The translations under genes and the position numbers were made by a program. DNA of 32,782 bases from an uncultured Bacteroidales bacterium. GTDB lineage: Bacteria > Bacteroidota > Bacteroidia > Bacteroidales > P3. Under the pieces are notes generated by a model. The model searched no databases, had not been told where the DNA came from, and saw only the letters and a list, made by a program, of their open reading frames with translations. Of the stretch, positions 23,321 through 31,806 are shown in pieces. The stretch is from the NCBI GenBank assembly GCA_937876865.1, contig CALEFF010000085.1, positions 1-32,782 of the forward strand, given 5' to 3'. Every line of letters begins with the position of its first letter. Position 1 is the stretch's first letter.

Positions 23321-24103
23321 TTACAATTGATATAAAAAATCTCTTAAAACTAAAGCACTCATTATATTTTTCTCTCTGTATTCTTCCGTTATTTGTTTAT
23401 ACATTTTGTTGTTAGATTTTATATAAGGTACGCCATCAATTATTGCAATAGGTATAGCGTTTAAATTGCGAAGTTGAAAAAGAGTAACAGCGTCATTAAA
23501 TTGTGCATTCTGATGTCCTCCAAAATCTGTTATAAACTTTGCTTCCCCAATAACATATTTACCATTGAATCTTGCAATAAAATCTAAGCCTTTATTTCTT
23601 TCATATCCTAAATTTTCTCTTGCAAAATCCATCATTTCTCTATCATTAGCTTCTAATATTGCATCGGAAGAAGTGTTTAAAAATTCATTTAAACATATAG
23701 GAGAAATACCCAAGGCTTTTGAGTTAATCCAATTACGAAACATGGGACCTATTTGCCTATTTGTCTCTTTTGGTTGGCTACATCTTTTATATAAATCTTC
23801 TAAACCAAGTTCGTATATTCGCCCACAAAGTCTATTAATGGTGTTCGGATTGCGGTTTATAGCAGATTTATCTCTTCTTAAATAAGAAACATAACTATCT
23901 TTTATTGGAAATAATTTTAACTTTAATAATTCATCTATTAAAGTTTCATTATCTTTAAGATTAAAAGCAGATTCAATATTTTTCCAAGAGCTTTTATTAA
24001 GTACCCTTATTCCCTCTGGTATTGTAGGATATATTCTAAACAAATCATCTAAATAAGATTTATTTGATGCATATTCTATACTCAATTGTGCCCAATAATT
24101 CAT
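23321..24103 (-). CDS. Putative type II restriction endonuclease
   Basis: 260 residues from ATG 24103. A longer reading frame exists to a TTG at 24154, but a -7 box lies at 24133-24140, so the ATG is preferred. The C-terminal half has GLDFIARFNGKYVIGEAKFITDF, giving a PD-(D/E)XK-type core with D174, E187 and K189, followed by GGHQNAQFNDAV, a segment I associate with Tsp45I-like type II enzymes (family naming uncertain). It is encoded directly before the methyltransferase and has no visible controller protein. The endonuclease-first gene order means the protective enzyme is made second from the same message. Confidence 0.75.
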   Translation of the reverse strand: MNYWAQLSIEYASNKSYLDDLFRIYPTIPEGIRVLNKSSWKNIESAFNLKDNETLIDELLKLKLFPIKDSYVSYLRRDKSAINRNPNTINRLCGRIYELGLEDLYKRCSQPKETNRQIGPMFRNWINSKALGISPICLNEFLNTSSDAILEANDREMMDFARENLGYERNKGLDFIARFNGKYVIGEAKFITDFGGHQNAQFNDAVTLFQLRNLNAIPIAIIDGVPYIKSNNKMYKQITEEYREKNIMSALVLRDFLYQL

Positions 24104-24132
24104 TGCTATTACGAATTCGTTACTATATTCTG

Positions 24133-24140
24133 CAAAAATA
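24133..24140 (-). promoter_or_regulatory. Promoter -7 box (TATTTTTG) for the restriction-modification operon
   Basis: Read on the minus strand TATTTTTG at 24140-24133, about 30 bp upstream of ATG 24103, with a TTTG at 24166-24163 (22-bp spacing, slightly long). It is divergent from the rocD promoter. Confidence 0.55.
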
Positions 24141-24210
24141 CGCAAAAACTTCAATTTAGAAACAAAATGATAGAGAAAACTATTTTTTTATAAATTTTTT
24201 TAAAAAAATC

Positions 24211-24241
24211 TTTGTTTCGTAAAAAACGTTTATTATATTTG
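24211..24241 (+). promoter_or_regulatory. rocD promoter (TTTG-N19-TATATTTG)
   Basis: TTTG at 24211-24214 and TATATTTG at 24234-24241 with 19-bp spacing, a full consensus match. Leader of about 30 nt before ATG 24278. Confidence 0.8.
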
Positions 24242-24277
24242 CAAAATCATTGAAATAACAATTAAAACCTTAAAGTT

Positions 24278-25498
24278 ATGAATAAATCAGAACAATTCAT
24301 CGAAATGGAACACCAATACGGTGCTCACAATTATCATCCACTACCCGTAGTACTTTCAAAAGGAGAAGGAGCTTTTGTTTGGGACGTAGAAGGAAAACGT
24401 TATTTTGATTTCTTGTCGGCATATTCGGCAGTAAATCAAGGACATTGCCACCCAAAAATAGTGAATGCCTTATGCGAACAAGCAAAAACGCTAACCCTTA
24501 CTTCAAGAGCGTTTTATAATGATTGCTTAGGACCATACGAAAAATATATAACAGAATATTTTGGCTACGATAAAGTTTTGCCAATGAACACAGGAGCAGA
24601 GGCAGATGAAACAGCAATGAAATTAGCAAGACGTTGGGGCTACAAAGTCAAAGGAATACCGGAAAATGAAGCAATAATAATTTGTTGTGAAGGCAATTTC
24701 CATGGACGAACCATTTCAATAATTTCAATGTCCACCGATCCCGATAGTTATGGTCAATTCGGACCGTTCACACCCGGCTTTGTAAAAATTCCATACAACG
24801 ATTGCCAAGCCTTAGAACAAACACTTGAAAAATTAGGTGATAAAGTAGCGGGATTTCTTGTAGAACCTATTCAAGGCGAAGCGGGAGTTTACGTGCCAAA
24901 CGATGGCTATTTGAAAAAATGCTACGAACTTTGCAAAAAACATAACGTACTTTTCATAGCCGATGAAGTACAAACGGGAATAGCACGCACAGGAAGAATG
25001 CTTGCATGCGACCATGAAGGCGTAAGACCCGATATTTTAATATTAGGAAAAGCCCTTTCGGGAGGAGTAATACCGGTTTCAGCCGTCCTTGCCAATGATG
25101 AAATAATGCTAACCATAAAACCGGGCGAACACGGTTCAACATTCGGAGGCTTTTGCTTGGCAGGAAAAGTAGCAATGGCAGCTTTGCAAGTAGTAAAGGA
25201 CGAAAAACTTGAAGAAAAAGCCGAAGAATTGGGACAAATCTTCCGAGAAGAAATGTCAAAGGTTAAAAGCGATATGATAGAACTTGTAAGAGGAAAAGGA
25301 CTCTTAAACGCAATCGTTATAAAACCTAAAAATGGAAAAGAAGCGTGGGACGTATGTCTAAAAATGAAAGAATTAGGCGTACTTGCAAAACCAACACATC
25401 AACATATCATACGTTTTGCACCACCACTTGTAATAACAAAACAACAACTCTTAGAAGCAATAGAGTTAATCAAACAAGCAATACTTTCTTTTGAATAA
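24278..25498 (+). CDS. rocD: Ornithine--oxo-acid aminotransferase
   Basis: A 406-residue class III PLP aminotransferase that converts ornithine and 2-oxoglutarate to glutamate semialdehyde and glutamate. Features: NYHPLPVVLSKGEGAFVWDVEGKRYFDFLSAYSAVNQGHCHPKI, MNTGAEADETAMKLAR (104-118), NFHGRT, VEPIQGEAGV, IADEVQTG with PLP-ring Asp229, and the Schiff-base Lys258 in LGKALSGG. The GAEADETA and YSAVNQGH segments favour ornithine aminotransferase over acetylornithine aminotransferase. It is monocistronic, with a consensus promoter (24211-24241) and a strong terminator (25505). Confidence 0.93.
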   Translation: MNKSEQFIEMEHQYGAHNYHPLPVVLSKGEGAFVWDVEGKRYFDFLSAYSAVNQGHCHPKIVNALCEQAKTLTLTSRAFYNDCLGPYEKYITEYFGYDKVLPMNTGAEADETAMKLARRWGYKVKGIPENEAIIICCEGNFHGRTISIISMSTDPDSYGQFGPFTPGFVKIPYNDCQALEQTLEKLGDKVAGFLVEPIQGEAGVYVPNDGYLKKCYELCKKHNVLFIADEVQTGIARTGRMLACDHEGVRPDILILGKALSGGVIPVSAVLANDEIMLTIKPGEHGSTFGGFCLAGKVAMAALQVVKDEKLEEKAEELGQIFREEMSKVKSDMIELVRGKGLLNAIVIKPKNGKEAWDVCLKMKELGVLAKPTHQHIIRFAPPLVITKQQLLEAIELIKQAILSFE

Positions 25499-25504
25499 GA
25501 AAAA

Positions 25505-25541
25505 CAAAAAGGCAACCAAAACAAAAAATGGTTGCCTTTTT
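25505..25541 (+). terminator. Intrinsic terminator of rocD
   Basis: Hairpin AAAAAGGCAACC / GGTTGCCTTTTT with an A-rich loop, 7 bp after the stop codon. Confidence 0.85.
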
Positions 25542-25551
25542 ATCATTAAAA

Positions 25552-25635
25552 TATTTCTTAGTTTTAAAAAAATATTTCTTGATTTTAGAAAATTATTTCT
25601 TAGTTTTAAAAAATTATTTCTTAGTTTTAAAAAAA
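25552..25635 (+). repeat. 21-bp AT-rich repeat array (4 units)
   Basis: Four head-to-tail 21-bp units of the type TATTTCTTAGTTTTAAAAAAT start at 25552, 25573, 25594 and 25615. They differ at only a few positions (A/G swaps in the centre). The rest of the 333-bp gap 25542-25874 is AT-rich and contains the promoter at 25741-25771; a plus-strand reading frame through the array looks like repeat translation rather than a gene. Confidence 0.85.
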
Positions 25636-25740
25636 TAAAATCAAATAAAAAGTTTGTAAGTTTTTGTTTGATTTTGCAAAAATATTTACTTGTAAAAATA
25701 ATGTTTAGGTAAAATAAAGTTAAATTTATTTTAATAATTC

Positions 25741-25771
25741 TTTGTATTTTGAAAAAAATATTATATCTTTG
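25741..25771 (+). promoter_or_regulatory. Promoter of the small lipoprotein gene, with a ~100-nt leader
   Basis: TTTG at 25741-25744, 19-bp spacing, TATCTTTG at 25764-25771. The predicted leader to ATG 25875 is about 97 nt, much longer than others in the window, and contains a G-rich block (GGGGCGAGGGG, 25833-25843) unusual for this AT-rich DNA. Confidence 0.7.
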
Positions 25772-25874
25772 TCGGTGAGTTGCTAATTCTTAAAAAGAGA
25801 GCAATGATAAAATAGTTAAATTTTGTAATTTAGGGGCGAGGGGAACGATGCTTTATAACTGTTCAACAAAAATT

Positions 25875-26168
25875 ATGAAAAAAATAGTTATTTGTTTGGC
25901 TGCATTGCCATTTGTGTTTGCTTCTTGTGGTGGACCTTTGAGCGAACCAAAGGGAATTTGTGAAGAATGCGAAAAAGCATACAAAGACATCACAAATATT
26001 GATGAACTTAAAGAAAAACACAAAGAATGTTCTAATAAAGTCATTGCTTGGGGATTTGAGAATATGACCGTAGCCAATGAAAATGAGGCGGAATGGAATG
26101 CAATGGTTGATAAAATGGAAGATGTTTATAAAGCAAGAAAAAAAGAACTTAAAGATGCAGAAAAATAG
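25875..26168 (+). CDS. Small uncharacterised lipoprotein
   Basis: 97 residues from ATG 25875. The signal peptide MKKIVICLAALPFVFASC has a good lipobox (FASC). The mature part is helical and charged, with a CEEC pair (GICEECEKAYKDI) and a third Cys (KHKECSNKV), then NEAEWNAMVDKMEDVYKARKKELKDAEK. The family is not recognised. An upstream in-frame ATG (25848) would add nine residues before the signal peptide and is less likely. The hairpin at 26196 lies 27 bp downstream. Confidence 0.7.
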   Translation: MKKIVICLAALPFVFASCGGPLSEPKGICEECEKAYKDITNIDELKEKHKECSNKVIAWGFENMTVANENEAEWNAMVDKMEDVYKARKKELKDAEK

Positions 26169-26195
26169 TTAGTTTTATTTTTCTAAATTAAAGAA

Positions 26196-26241
26196 AAAAC
26201 GCTCGTAAGTCTTTAAAATAATTTTGACAAACGAGCGTTTT
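26196..26241. terminator. Bidirectional hairpin terminator, copy 1 of a repeated element
   Basis: Stem AAAACGCTCGT / ACGAGCGTTTT (26196-26206 with 26231-26241) enclosing a conserved 24-nt loop with its own GTC...GAC pairing. A-rich on the left and T-rich on the right, it can end the plus-strand lipoprotein gene and the minus-strand Fic relic. A nearly identical copy lies at 32738-32782. Confidence 0.8.
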
Positions 26242-26264
26242 GTTTTTTATTTCTTTGATTTTAA

Positions 26265-26612
26265 TTAGTGATTTGTTTCAAATAGAGAAAGGTATGAGTC
26301 GAAAACAAATATTCTATTTCTGTTTTGACCTGTTGTGTTTTTAAGAATATTATCTTCTTGCATAATTTTTACCAAATCATTTGCTGCTTTGTAACTAACA
26401 TCACAAATTTTAGCAACTTTATCTATTGTGATAAATGGATTTCTAAAAAGATTTTGTAATAATACTATCGCGTTTGTGCTACGTTTGCCATACTTTTGGC
26501 GAATAAATTCTTCTGTTTTTTCTTTTAATTTTAAAACGGACGAAAGTGTTTCAACAGATTTTGTTGCTGTTTGTTCAATTCCAACTAAGAAATATTTAAT
26601 CCATTGTAGCAA
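26265..26612 (-). pseudogene. Fic-family gene remnant, C-terminal winged-helix part
   Basis: The reading frame encodes NNDLLQWIKYFLVGIEQTATKSVETLSSVL followed by a winged helix-turn-helix (AIVLLQNLFRNPFITIDKVAKICDVSYKAANDLVKIMQED) and TTGQNRNRIFVFDSYLSLF. This is the standard C-terminal half of DUF4172/Fic_N-type Fic proteins, where the 'W..yFL.gi' helix follows the catalytic domain. Here it follows the N-terminal domain directly, in a different frame (+2). The only start-like codon is a TTG at 26612. The catalytic motif HPFxxGNGRxGR is absent from the locus. It could still produce a DNA-binding fragment, but is best read as part of a broken gene. Confidence 0.75.
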
Positions 26613-27010
26613 ATCGTTATTAATCTTGATGAGATAGGTAGTTCTTTTAATTCTTCAATAGCATTATTTATAGCAATTATATAATTGTTTACTTCTTTCC
26701 AGTCATTCCTACGCTCAGGCTTTACTTCTGTTTCGGGAAGTAATGCTTCGTTCATCCGAGTCTGTGTTCCCTCAATGCGACTTGAAATAACAGCTTCTTT
26801 TGTTACGTGAAGCTGAATAAATAAATCTATATTAGGAACAAGATGTGAAAAAGAATTTAATTCACCTAATTTAATAGCGGCTTTTTCTAAAAGTTTACCT
26901 ATGGTAGGGTCTGTCCAAACCCATTCATTGTTTATTTTATTTGGAACAAAGTACTTATAATTATAACCATTTTCGTAATATCCTGCTTCAAACTTTTCTA
27001 TTTCCTTCAT
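26585..27010 (-). pseudogene. Fic-family gene remnant, N-terminal part with inhibitory helix
   Basis: 141 residues from ATG 27010. It contains the Fic N-terminal domain and the helix SSRIEGTQTRMNEALL, which has the [S/T]xxxE[G/N] inhibitory motif (S-S-R-I-E-G) that blocks the active site in class II Fic AMP-transferases. Normal sequence runs to ELPISSRLI, then 11 unrelated residues and a stop. The ~130-residue Fic core that should follow is missing, and the C-terminal part resumes at once in another frame. What remains is the autoinhibitory and substrate-side domain without the enzyme. Upstream lie two large palindromes (27038-27111). Confidence 0.8.
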
Positions 27011-27037
27011 AATTCTTTGTATTCTGATTTGTTTTAC

Positions 27038-27111
27038 AAAGTAAAATAATTTTTTTATTATTTTACTTTAAAACGGTAAAGTAAAATAAGTTTTTCATTA
27101 TTTTACTTTAC
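27038..27111. promoter_or_regulatory. Two tandem palindromes upstream of the Fic remnant (putative operator)
   Basis: Palindrome 1: AAAGTAAAATAA (27038-27049) with TTATTTTACTTT (27058-27069). Palindrome 2: GTAAAGTAAAATAA (27076-27089) with TTATTTTACTTTAC (27098-27111). All four arms share one 12-bp sequence, so this is a repeated, perfectly symmetric site just upstream of the Fic start codon. It fits an operator for a dimeric winged-helix protein, possibly the Fic C-terminal domain itself. It could also end YfhO transcription, although no GC-rich stem is present. Confidence 0.6.
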
Positions 27112-27149
27112 CTACAACAAAATTTACATTGAAAAACTTTTCTTTGGTT

Positions 27150-29720
27150 TTATTTTCGCTTTTTAATGAATGGCAAGGCAATTGCTCCAATTACAAAGAT
27201 TGCTATTAGGATTGAGCCGATTAGGTTAATGATATTGAATGTTTTTAATGCGTCTGGTTCGCATCTTAACTCAATTGTGTGTTCTCCCTTTGGAACTTCT
27301 ACGGCTCTAAGCACATAGTTTGCTCTTAAAATAGGTGTTTTTTCGCCATCAATGTAGGCTTTCCAACCTTCTTTGTAATAGATTTCGGAGAAAATACATA
27401 GTTGTGGGGTAGTGGAAGTGGTTTTATAGATTTTTAAATCAGGGTTATTGTTTGGAGAGTCTTGCAATGTGATTGTTGCATTTTGGTCGGCTTTTGTAAA
27501 GTCTTTGTTTTGTAGTTGTGGGGCAAAATCTTTGTTGATTATCGCCGTGTGTTGTGGTTGGAAATCGTTGAGTGCAAGTATTTCTTCATCGGGTGTGTTT
27601 ACCCATTTTATGTTTTCTACAAACCATGCCGCTCCACATGCCTCTGGATTCTCAACACTCATTCCTCCTTCTTGACCTATTGGTAAGATAAAGTATCTTG
27701 TGTTAAGCATATTCAAGACTTGTAGGTTTGGACAATTGATTTGTTGTTGGTAGGTGTGGAAGAATTGACGAATTGGGTTGATTTTTAATAGTGAGGTGTC
27801 GTTTAAGTCTTTTTGAACATAGTTTGGATTTGTTAGGTGGAAAGAAATAATGTCTTGATAGCGTTGTAGTTTTGCTCCATGATAGCCTCCAATCGATGGA
27901 ACGTGATATGAGGTTGATGCGTCATTGAATGTGTTTACCGTCATATTGTAAACGCGATAGTGTTTTATATTTTTTTCTGCTACTTCTGCTTTTATTTGTT
28001 CTAAGGCAGGGGTTGATTGTATTTCTAATTCGGATGGTTTTTTGTAATTGTCTTTTGAAATGTAGCGATTATCAACTTGCCATAGGTCAATCACCGATGC
28101 AATTCCTATTATTGCTATTGCTATGAATTCTTTCTTTAAAATGTTTCTAACAAATAGGAATAAGGTTGCAAAAGCTATTGCAATAAAGATGAAAGAACGT
28201 AAAGCGTCCGATGTAAAGGCTTCTTTTCTATCCTCATACAAGGCTTGAATAAAACTATCGCCTAAGATTGCTTGGAAAGTTGCGTCTTGTGAAGAGGAGA
28301 ATGAAGCAAATAATTCGGGAAAAAGAGCACATATTAAACAAAAACCTCCAATTACTCCTCCACTTATATAGAGTGCTCTTGTTTTTTTCTTGTTTTCTAT
28401 TTCTTGATTAAAGAATTCTTTTAGTCCAAGAAAGGCTGTGATTACTAAGGTTACGTTTGCTATTACAAGAATCATTGAAGGGGTACGGAATTTGTTGTAA
28501 AGAGGTAGGTGATTGAAAAGAAATTCGTTTAGAATCATAAAGTTATTACCCCAAGATATAAGGATTGAAACAATGGTTGCAGCTAAAAGCCACCAACGTT
28601 CCGCACCTTTGATTAGTAAAAAGCCAAGTAGCGAAAGGAAAATAACAATTGCTCCAAAGTAAACCGTACCTGCCGTAAAGGGTTGTTCGCCCCAATAGGT
28701 TGAGCCCGCATATTGATTGATTACTTGTTGAATTTGAGGGTGTGAGGCTTGTGCGGGTTGTGTTGTTTGCAGTTCTTGCAAACGGTTTTCGGCAAGAGAT
28801 TCCCAACGATTGTCCGATGAGCCACCTCCACGAAAGTCGGGAATAAGCATTGTAAAGGTTTCTCCAACGCCATAACTCCATGCGTATGCGTAATCAATTG
28901 TTAATCCTTTTGCATTATTGTTTGATTGATTGTTTGCTTGAATTGTCAGTTCGCTTCCTCCTCTCATTGTGTGTTTTGCATACTCTGCATTGAGTGCAAG
29001 GTGAGATGAATTTGGCATTATCGCAACTAAGGCTGCAATTATCAAGGCTCCACACGATAAAGCAAAGTTTTTTATTTGTTTTTCTTTGATTGCGTAAATT
29101 AAATAAGTGAATCCAAGAATTAAAACAGCGATTAGGGTGTAGTAAGTGATTTGAACGTGATTAAAATATATTTGAAGACCTAAGGAAAGTGTGAATATAA
29201 TTATCCCCGAAATGTATTTGCGTTTAAAAACGAGTATTATACCGGCAAGAATCGGTGCAATCATTGCCATAGCCCACGCTTTTGTTATGTGTCCTACGGT
29301 AATAATTATCACATTGTAAGAACCGAGTGCGTAAATCAAGGCCGAGAAAGCACTAATTAAAGGTTTGGCACCCATAGAGCACATAAAGACATAGAAACCA
29401 AGCATCATAATAAAGAATATCCCCGCATCGAAATTACGAGTCCAAAGAGTGAGCGGTGGGGCTATTGTATTGAAAATATTATTTGATTGAGGGAATGCTA
29501 TTTGATAAGAAGGCATTCCACCAAACATTGAATTTGTCCAATTAGCACTTTCGTTGCTTGCTTTTTGATAGTCAAGTAATTCTTTGGAAGCACCATCGAA
29601 TTGAGCCATATCGCTTTGGAATAATTTTTTTCCGTCTAAAACAGGAGAAAAAAACACAAGACTAATCACGATAAAAGAAACTATCGCAATAATGTGAGGA
29701 ATGATTTTTTTGAAGTTCAT
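27150..29720 (-). CDS. YfhO-family polytopic membrane protein
   Basis: 856 residues from ATG 29720; upstream in-frame codons would run into gyrB and are not used. It begins MNFKKIIPHIIAIVSFIVISLVFFSPVLDGKKLFQSD, with a conserved loop SDMAQFDGASKELLDYQ...WTNSMFGGMPSYQI, many membrane helices over residues ~90-560 and a large soluble C-terminal part ending in one last helix and a basic tail (LPFIKKRK). This matches the YfhO / GT-C-like family, thought to transfer sugars from lipid-linked donors outside the membrane (in Firmicutes, wall-acid glycosylation). The segment IYKTTSTTPQLCIFSEIYYKEGWKAYIDGEKTPILRANYVLRAVEVPKGEHTIEL is the typical family C terminus. It is divergent from gyrB. Confidence 0.85.
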   Translation of the reverse strand: MNFKKIIPHIIAIVSFIVISLVFFSPVLDGKKLFQSDMAQFDGASKELLDYQKASNESANWTNSMFGGMPSYQIAFPQSNNIFNTIAPPLTLWTRNFDAGIFFIMMLGFYVFMCSMGAKPLISAFSALIYALGSYNVIIITVGHITKAWAMAMIAPILAGIILVFKRKYISGIIIFTLSLGLQIYFNHVQITYYTLIAVLILGFTYLIYAIKEKQIKNFALSCGALIIAALVAIMPNSSHLALNAEYAKHTMRGGSELTIQANNQSNNNAKGLTIDYAYAWSYGVGETFTMLIPDFRGGGSSDNRWESLAENRLQELQTTQPAQASHPQIQQVINQYAGSTYWGEQPFTAGTVYFGAIVIFLSLLGFLLIKGAERWWLLAATIVSILISWGNNFMILNEFLFNHLPLYNKFRTPSMILVIANVTLVITAFLGLKEFFNQEIENKKKTRALYISGGVIGGFCLICALFPELFASFSSSQDATFQAILGDSFIQALYEDRKEAFTSDALRSFIFIAIAFATLFLFVRNILKKEFIAIAIIGIASVIDLWQVDNRYISKDNYKKPSELEIQSTPALEQIKAEVAEKNIKHYRVYNMTVNTFNDASTSYHVPSIGGYHGAKLQRYQDIISFHLTNPNYVQKDLNDTSLLKINPIRQFFHTYQQQINCPNLQVLNMLNTRYFILPIGQEGGMSVENPEACGAAWFVENIKWVNTPDEEILALNDFQPQHTAIINKDFAPQLQNKDFTKADQNATITLQDSPNNNPDLKIYKTTSTTPQLCIFSEIYYKEGWKAYIDGEKTPILRANYVLRAVEVPKGEHTIELRCEPDALKTFNIINLIGSILIAIFVIGAIALPFIKKRK

Positions 29721-29799
29721 ATCTATCTTTTTATTTTTATTAGAAAGTGCAAAACTACAAAAAAACGTGGAATTTATTCTAAGAATAAAGAAAAAATCG

Positions 29800-29807
29800 T
29801 ATTTTTG
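29800..29807 (+). promoter_or_regulatory. gyrB promoter -7 box (TATTTTTG)
   Basis: TATTTTTG at 29800-29807 in the 115-bp divergent gap between the YfhO gene and gyrB, about 28 bp before ATG 29836. The -33 region is only weakly TTTG-like. Confidence 0.6.
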
Positions 29808-29835
29808 TAGTCTGAAAAATTTATGACTAATTATA

Positions 29836-31788
29836 ATGAGCGAAGAATTAAGAAAAGGAGAATATACAGCCGCCAATATAAATGTATTGGAAGGTTTGGA
29901 AGCCGTTAGAAAAAGACCCGCAATGTATATAGGTGATGTAAACGTTCGTGGATTGCATCACTTGGTTTATGAAGTTGTTGATAACTCTATTGACGAGGCA
30001 TTAGCAGGGTATTGTAATAAGGTAAGCGTTCAAATATTAGAAAATAATTCTATTAGAGTTGAGGATAACGGTCGTGGAATCCCCGTTGATATTCACCCAA
30101 AAGAAGGACGCTCTGCTTTGGAAGTCGTGATGACAGTCTTACATGCGGGAGGTAAATTTGATAAAGGTTCTTATAAAGTATCGGGAGGATTGCACGGAGT
30201 AGGGGTTAGTTGTGTGAATGCTTTGTCAAAATATCTTAAAGTAAACGTTTATCGTGATGGAAAGGTATATGAACAAGAATATTCAAGAGGTATTCCACAG
30301 TATGCGGTAAAAGAAATAGGTACAACGGAGAAAAGAGGAACGGTAGTAGAGTTTTTACCAGACGATGAAGTGTTTACAGTTAGTGTTTACGACTATCAAA
30401 CCTTGGCTTCAAGACTTAGAGAATTAGCTTTCTTGAATAAAGGAATTGAATTGTCAATTACCGATTTTAGAACAAAAGATGAACAAGGAAACTATTTGAG
30501 TGAAACTTTCTATTCGGAAGAGGGCTTAAAAGATTTCATTTCTTACCTTGATGCAACAAGAGAACACTTAATTCCGGAGGCGATTTACGTAGAGGGAGAA
30601 AAGCAAGGCATTCCTATTGAAATAGCAATGCAATACAATACAGGCTTTACAGAAAATCTTCATTCGTATGTAAACAACATTAACACACATGAAGGAGGTA
30701 CACACTTGACAGGATTTCGTCAAGGAATGACAAGAACCTTAAAAAACTATGCAACAAAAGAAGGATTGCTTGATAAATTGAAATTTGAGATAGCGGGAGA
30801 TGACTTTCGTGAAGGATTGACGGCGGTTATTTCGGTAAAAGTTGCAGAACCTCAATTTGAAGGACAAACAAAGACTAAATTAGGAAATAGCGAAGTAGCA
30901 CCGGCAGTTGCAGCAGCGGTAAGCGAAATCTTAACCAATTATTTGGAAGAACATCCTAAGGAAGCAAAACAAATAGTCGATAAAGTAATTCTTGCAGCAA
31001 CGGCAAGACACGCCGCAAGAAAAGCAAGAGATCTTGTACATCGTCAAACAATATTAGGAGTTGCGGGATTGCCGGGGAAATTAGCCGATTGTGCATCAAA
31101 TGACCCTACCGCATGTGAATTATTCCTTGTCGAAGGGGATTCAGCGGGCGGAACAGCAAAACAAGGTCGTGATAGAGAACATCAAGCCATTCTTCCATTG
31201 AGAGGAAAGATACTAAACGTAGAAAAAGCAATGCAACACAGAGTCTTAGACTCGGAAGAAATAAAAAATATCTATACAGCATTGGGCGTATCCATAGGAA
31301 CAAAAGAAGATTCCAAAGCTTTGAATATGGAAAAGCTACGTTACCACAAAGTAATCATTATGACCGATGCCGATGTCGATGGAGCACACATTGCAACCTT
31401 GATTTTAACATTCTTCTTCCGTTATATGCGAGAACTAATTGAAGAAGGCCACGTTTTCATTGCAACACCTCCATTGTATAGAGTATCATCTAATAGCAAT
31501 AAACAAGGAGTTTATTGTTGGAATGAAGAAGAAAGAACACTTGCAATAGAAGAACAATCAGGTGGAAAGGGTAGAGTAGAGGTTCAACGCTACAAAGGTC
31601 TTGGAGAAATGAACGAAGAACAACTTTGGGAAACAACAATGAATCCACAAACTCGTATTTTAAGACAAGTAACTATTGAAAACGCATCGGAAGCCGATAG
31701 AGTTTTCTCAATGCTTATGGGAGATGATGTTCCACCACGAAGAGAATTTATAGAAAAGAACGCAACATACGCAAATATAGATGCGTAA
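29836..31788 (+). CDS. gyrB: DNA gyrase subunit B
   Basis: 650 residues; GyrB supplies the ATPase and TOPRIM parts of the gyrase tetramer that introduces negative supercoils. Motifs: DNSIDEA (49-55), DNGRGIPVD (77-85), GGLHGVGV (117-124), TOPRIM EGDSAGG (433-439) and DADVDGAH (511-518), and the C-terminal QRYKGLGEMNEEQLWETTM. The length and the GRDREHQAILPLRGKILNVEKA segment favour GyrB over ParE. It has its own promoter and a terminator 18 bp after the stop. Confidence 0.93.
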   Translation: MSEELRKGEYTAANINVLEGLEAVRKRPAMYIGDVNVRGLHHLVYEVVDNSIDEALAGYCNKVSVQILENNSIRVEDNGRGIPVDIHPKEGRSALEVVMTVLHAGGKFDKGSYKVSGGLHGVGVSCVNALSKYLKVNVYRDGKVYEQEYSRGIPQYAVKEIGTTEKRGTVVEFLPDDEVFTVSVYDYQTLASRLRELAFLNKGIELSITDFRTKDEQGNYLSETFYSEEGLKDFISYLDATREHLIPEAIYVEGEKQGIPIEIAMQYNTGFTENLHSYVNNINTHEGGTHLTGFRQGMTRTLKNYATKEGLLDKLKFEIAGDDFREGLTAVISVKVAEPQFEGQTKTKLGNSEVAPAVAAAVSEILTNYLEEHPKEAKQIVDKVILAATARHAARKARDLVHRQTILGVAGLPGKLADCASNDPTACELFLVEGDSAGGTAKQGRDREHQAILPLRGKILNVEKAMQHRVLDSEEIKNIYTALGVSIGTKEDSKALNMEKLRYHKVIIMTDADVDGAHIATLILTFFFRYMRELIEEGHVFIATPPLYRVSSNSNKQGVYCWNEEERTLAIEEQSGGKGRVEVQRYKGLGEMNEEQLWETTMNPQTRILRQVTIENASEADRVFSMLMGDDVPPRREFIEKNATYANIDA

Positions 31789-31806
31789 TAAAAAATCAAA
31801 AAAATA

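Noticed and set aside
24104..24154. TTG-initiated N-terminal extension of the restriction endonuclease
   Set aside because: A TATTTTTG -7 box lies inside this stretch, so a transcript would start downstream of the TTG.
25552..25635. CRISPR-like or IS-end repeats
   Set aside because: No spacers, no transposase and no target-site duplication; simple head-to-tail 21-bp units.
25491..25712. Possible small basic protein spanning the 21-bp repeats
   Set aside because: It reads through the rocD terminator and the repeat array; the repeated FLSFKK pattern is simply the DNA repeat translated (21 bp is 7 codons).
29721..29876. Extended N terminus of the YfhO-family protein into gyrB
   Set aside because: The extra codons overlap gyrB and its promoter, while MNFKKIIPHIIAIV at 29720 is a normal membrane-protein start.
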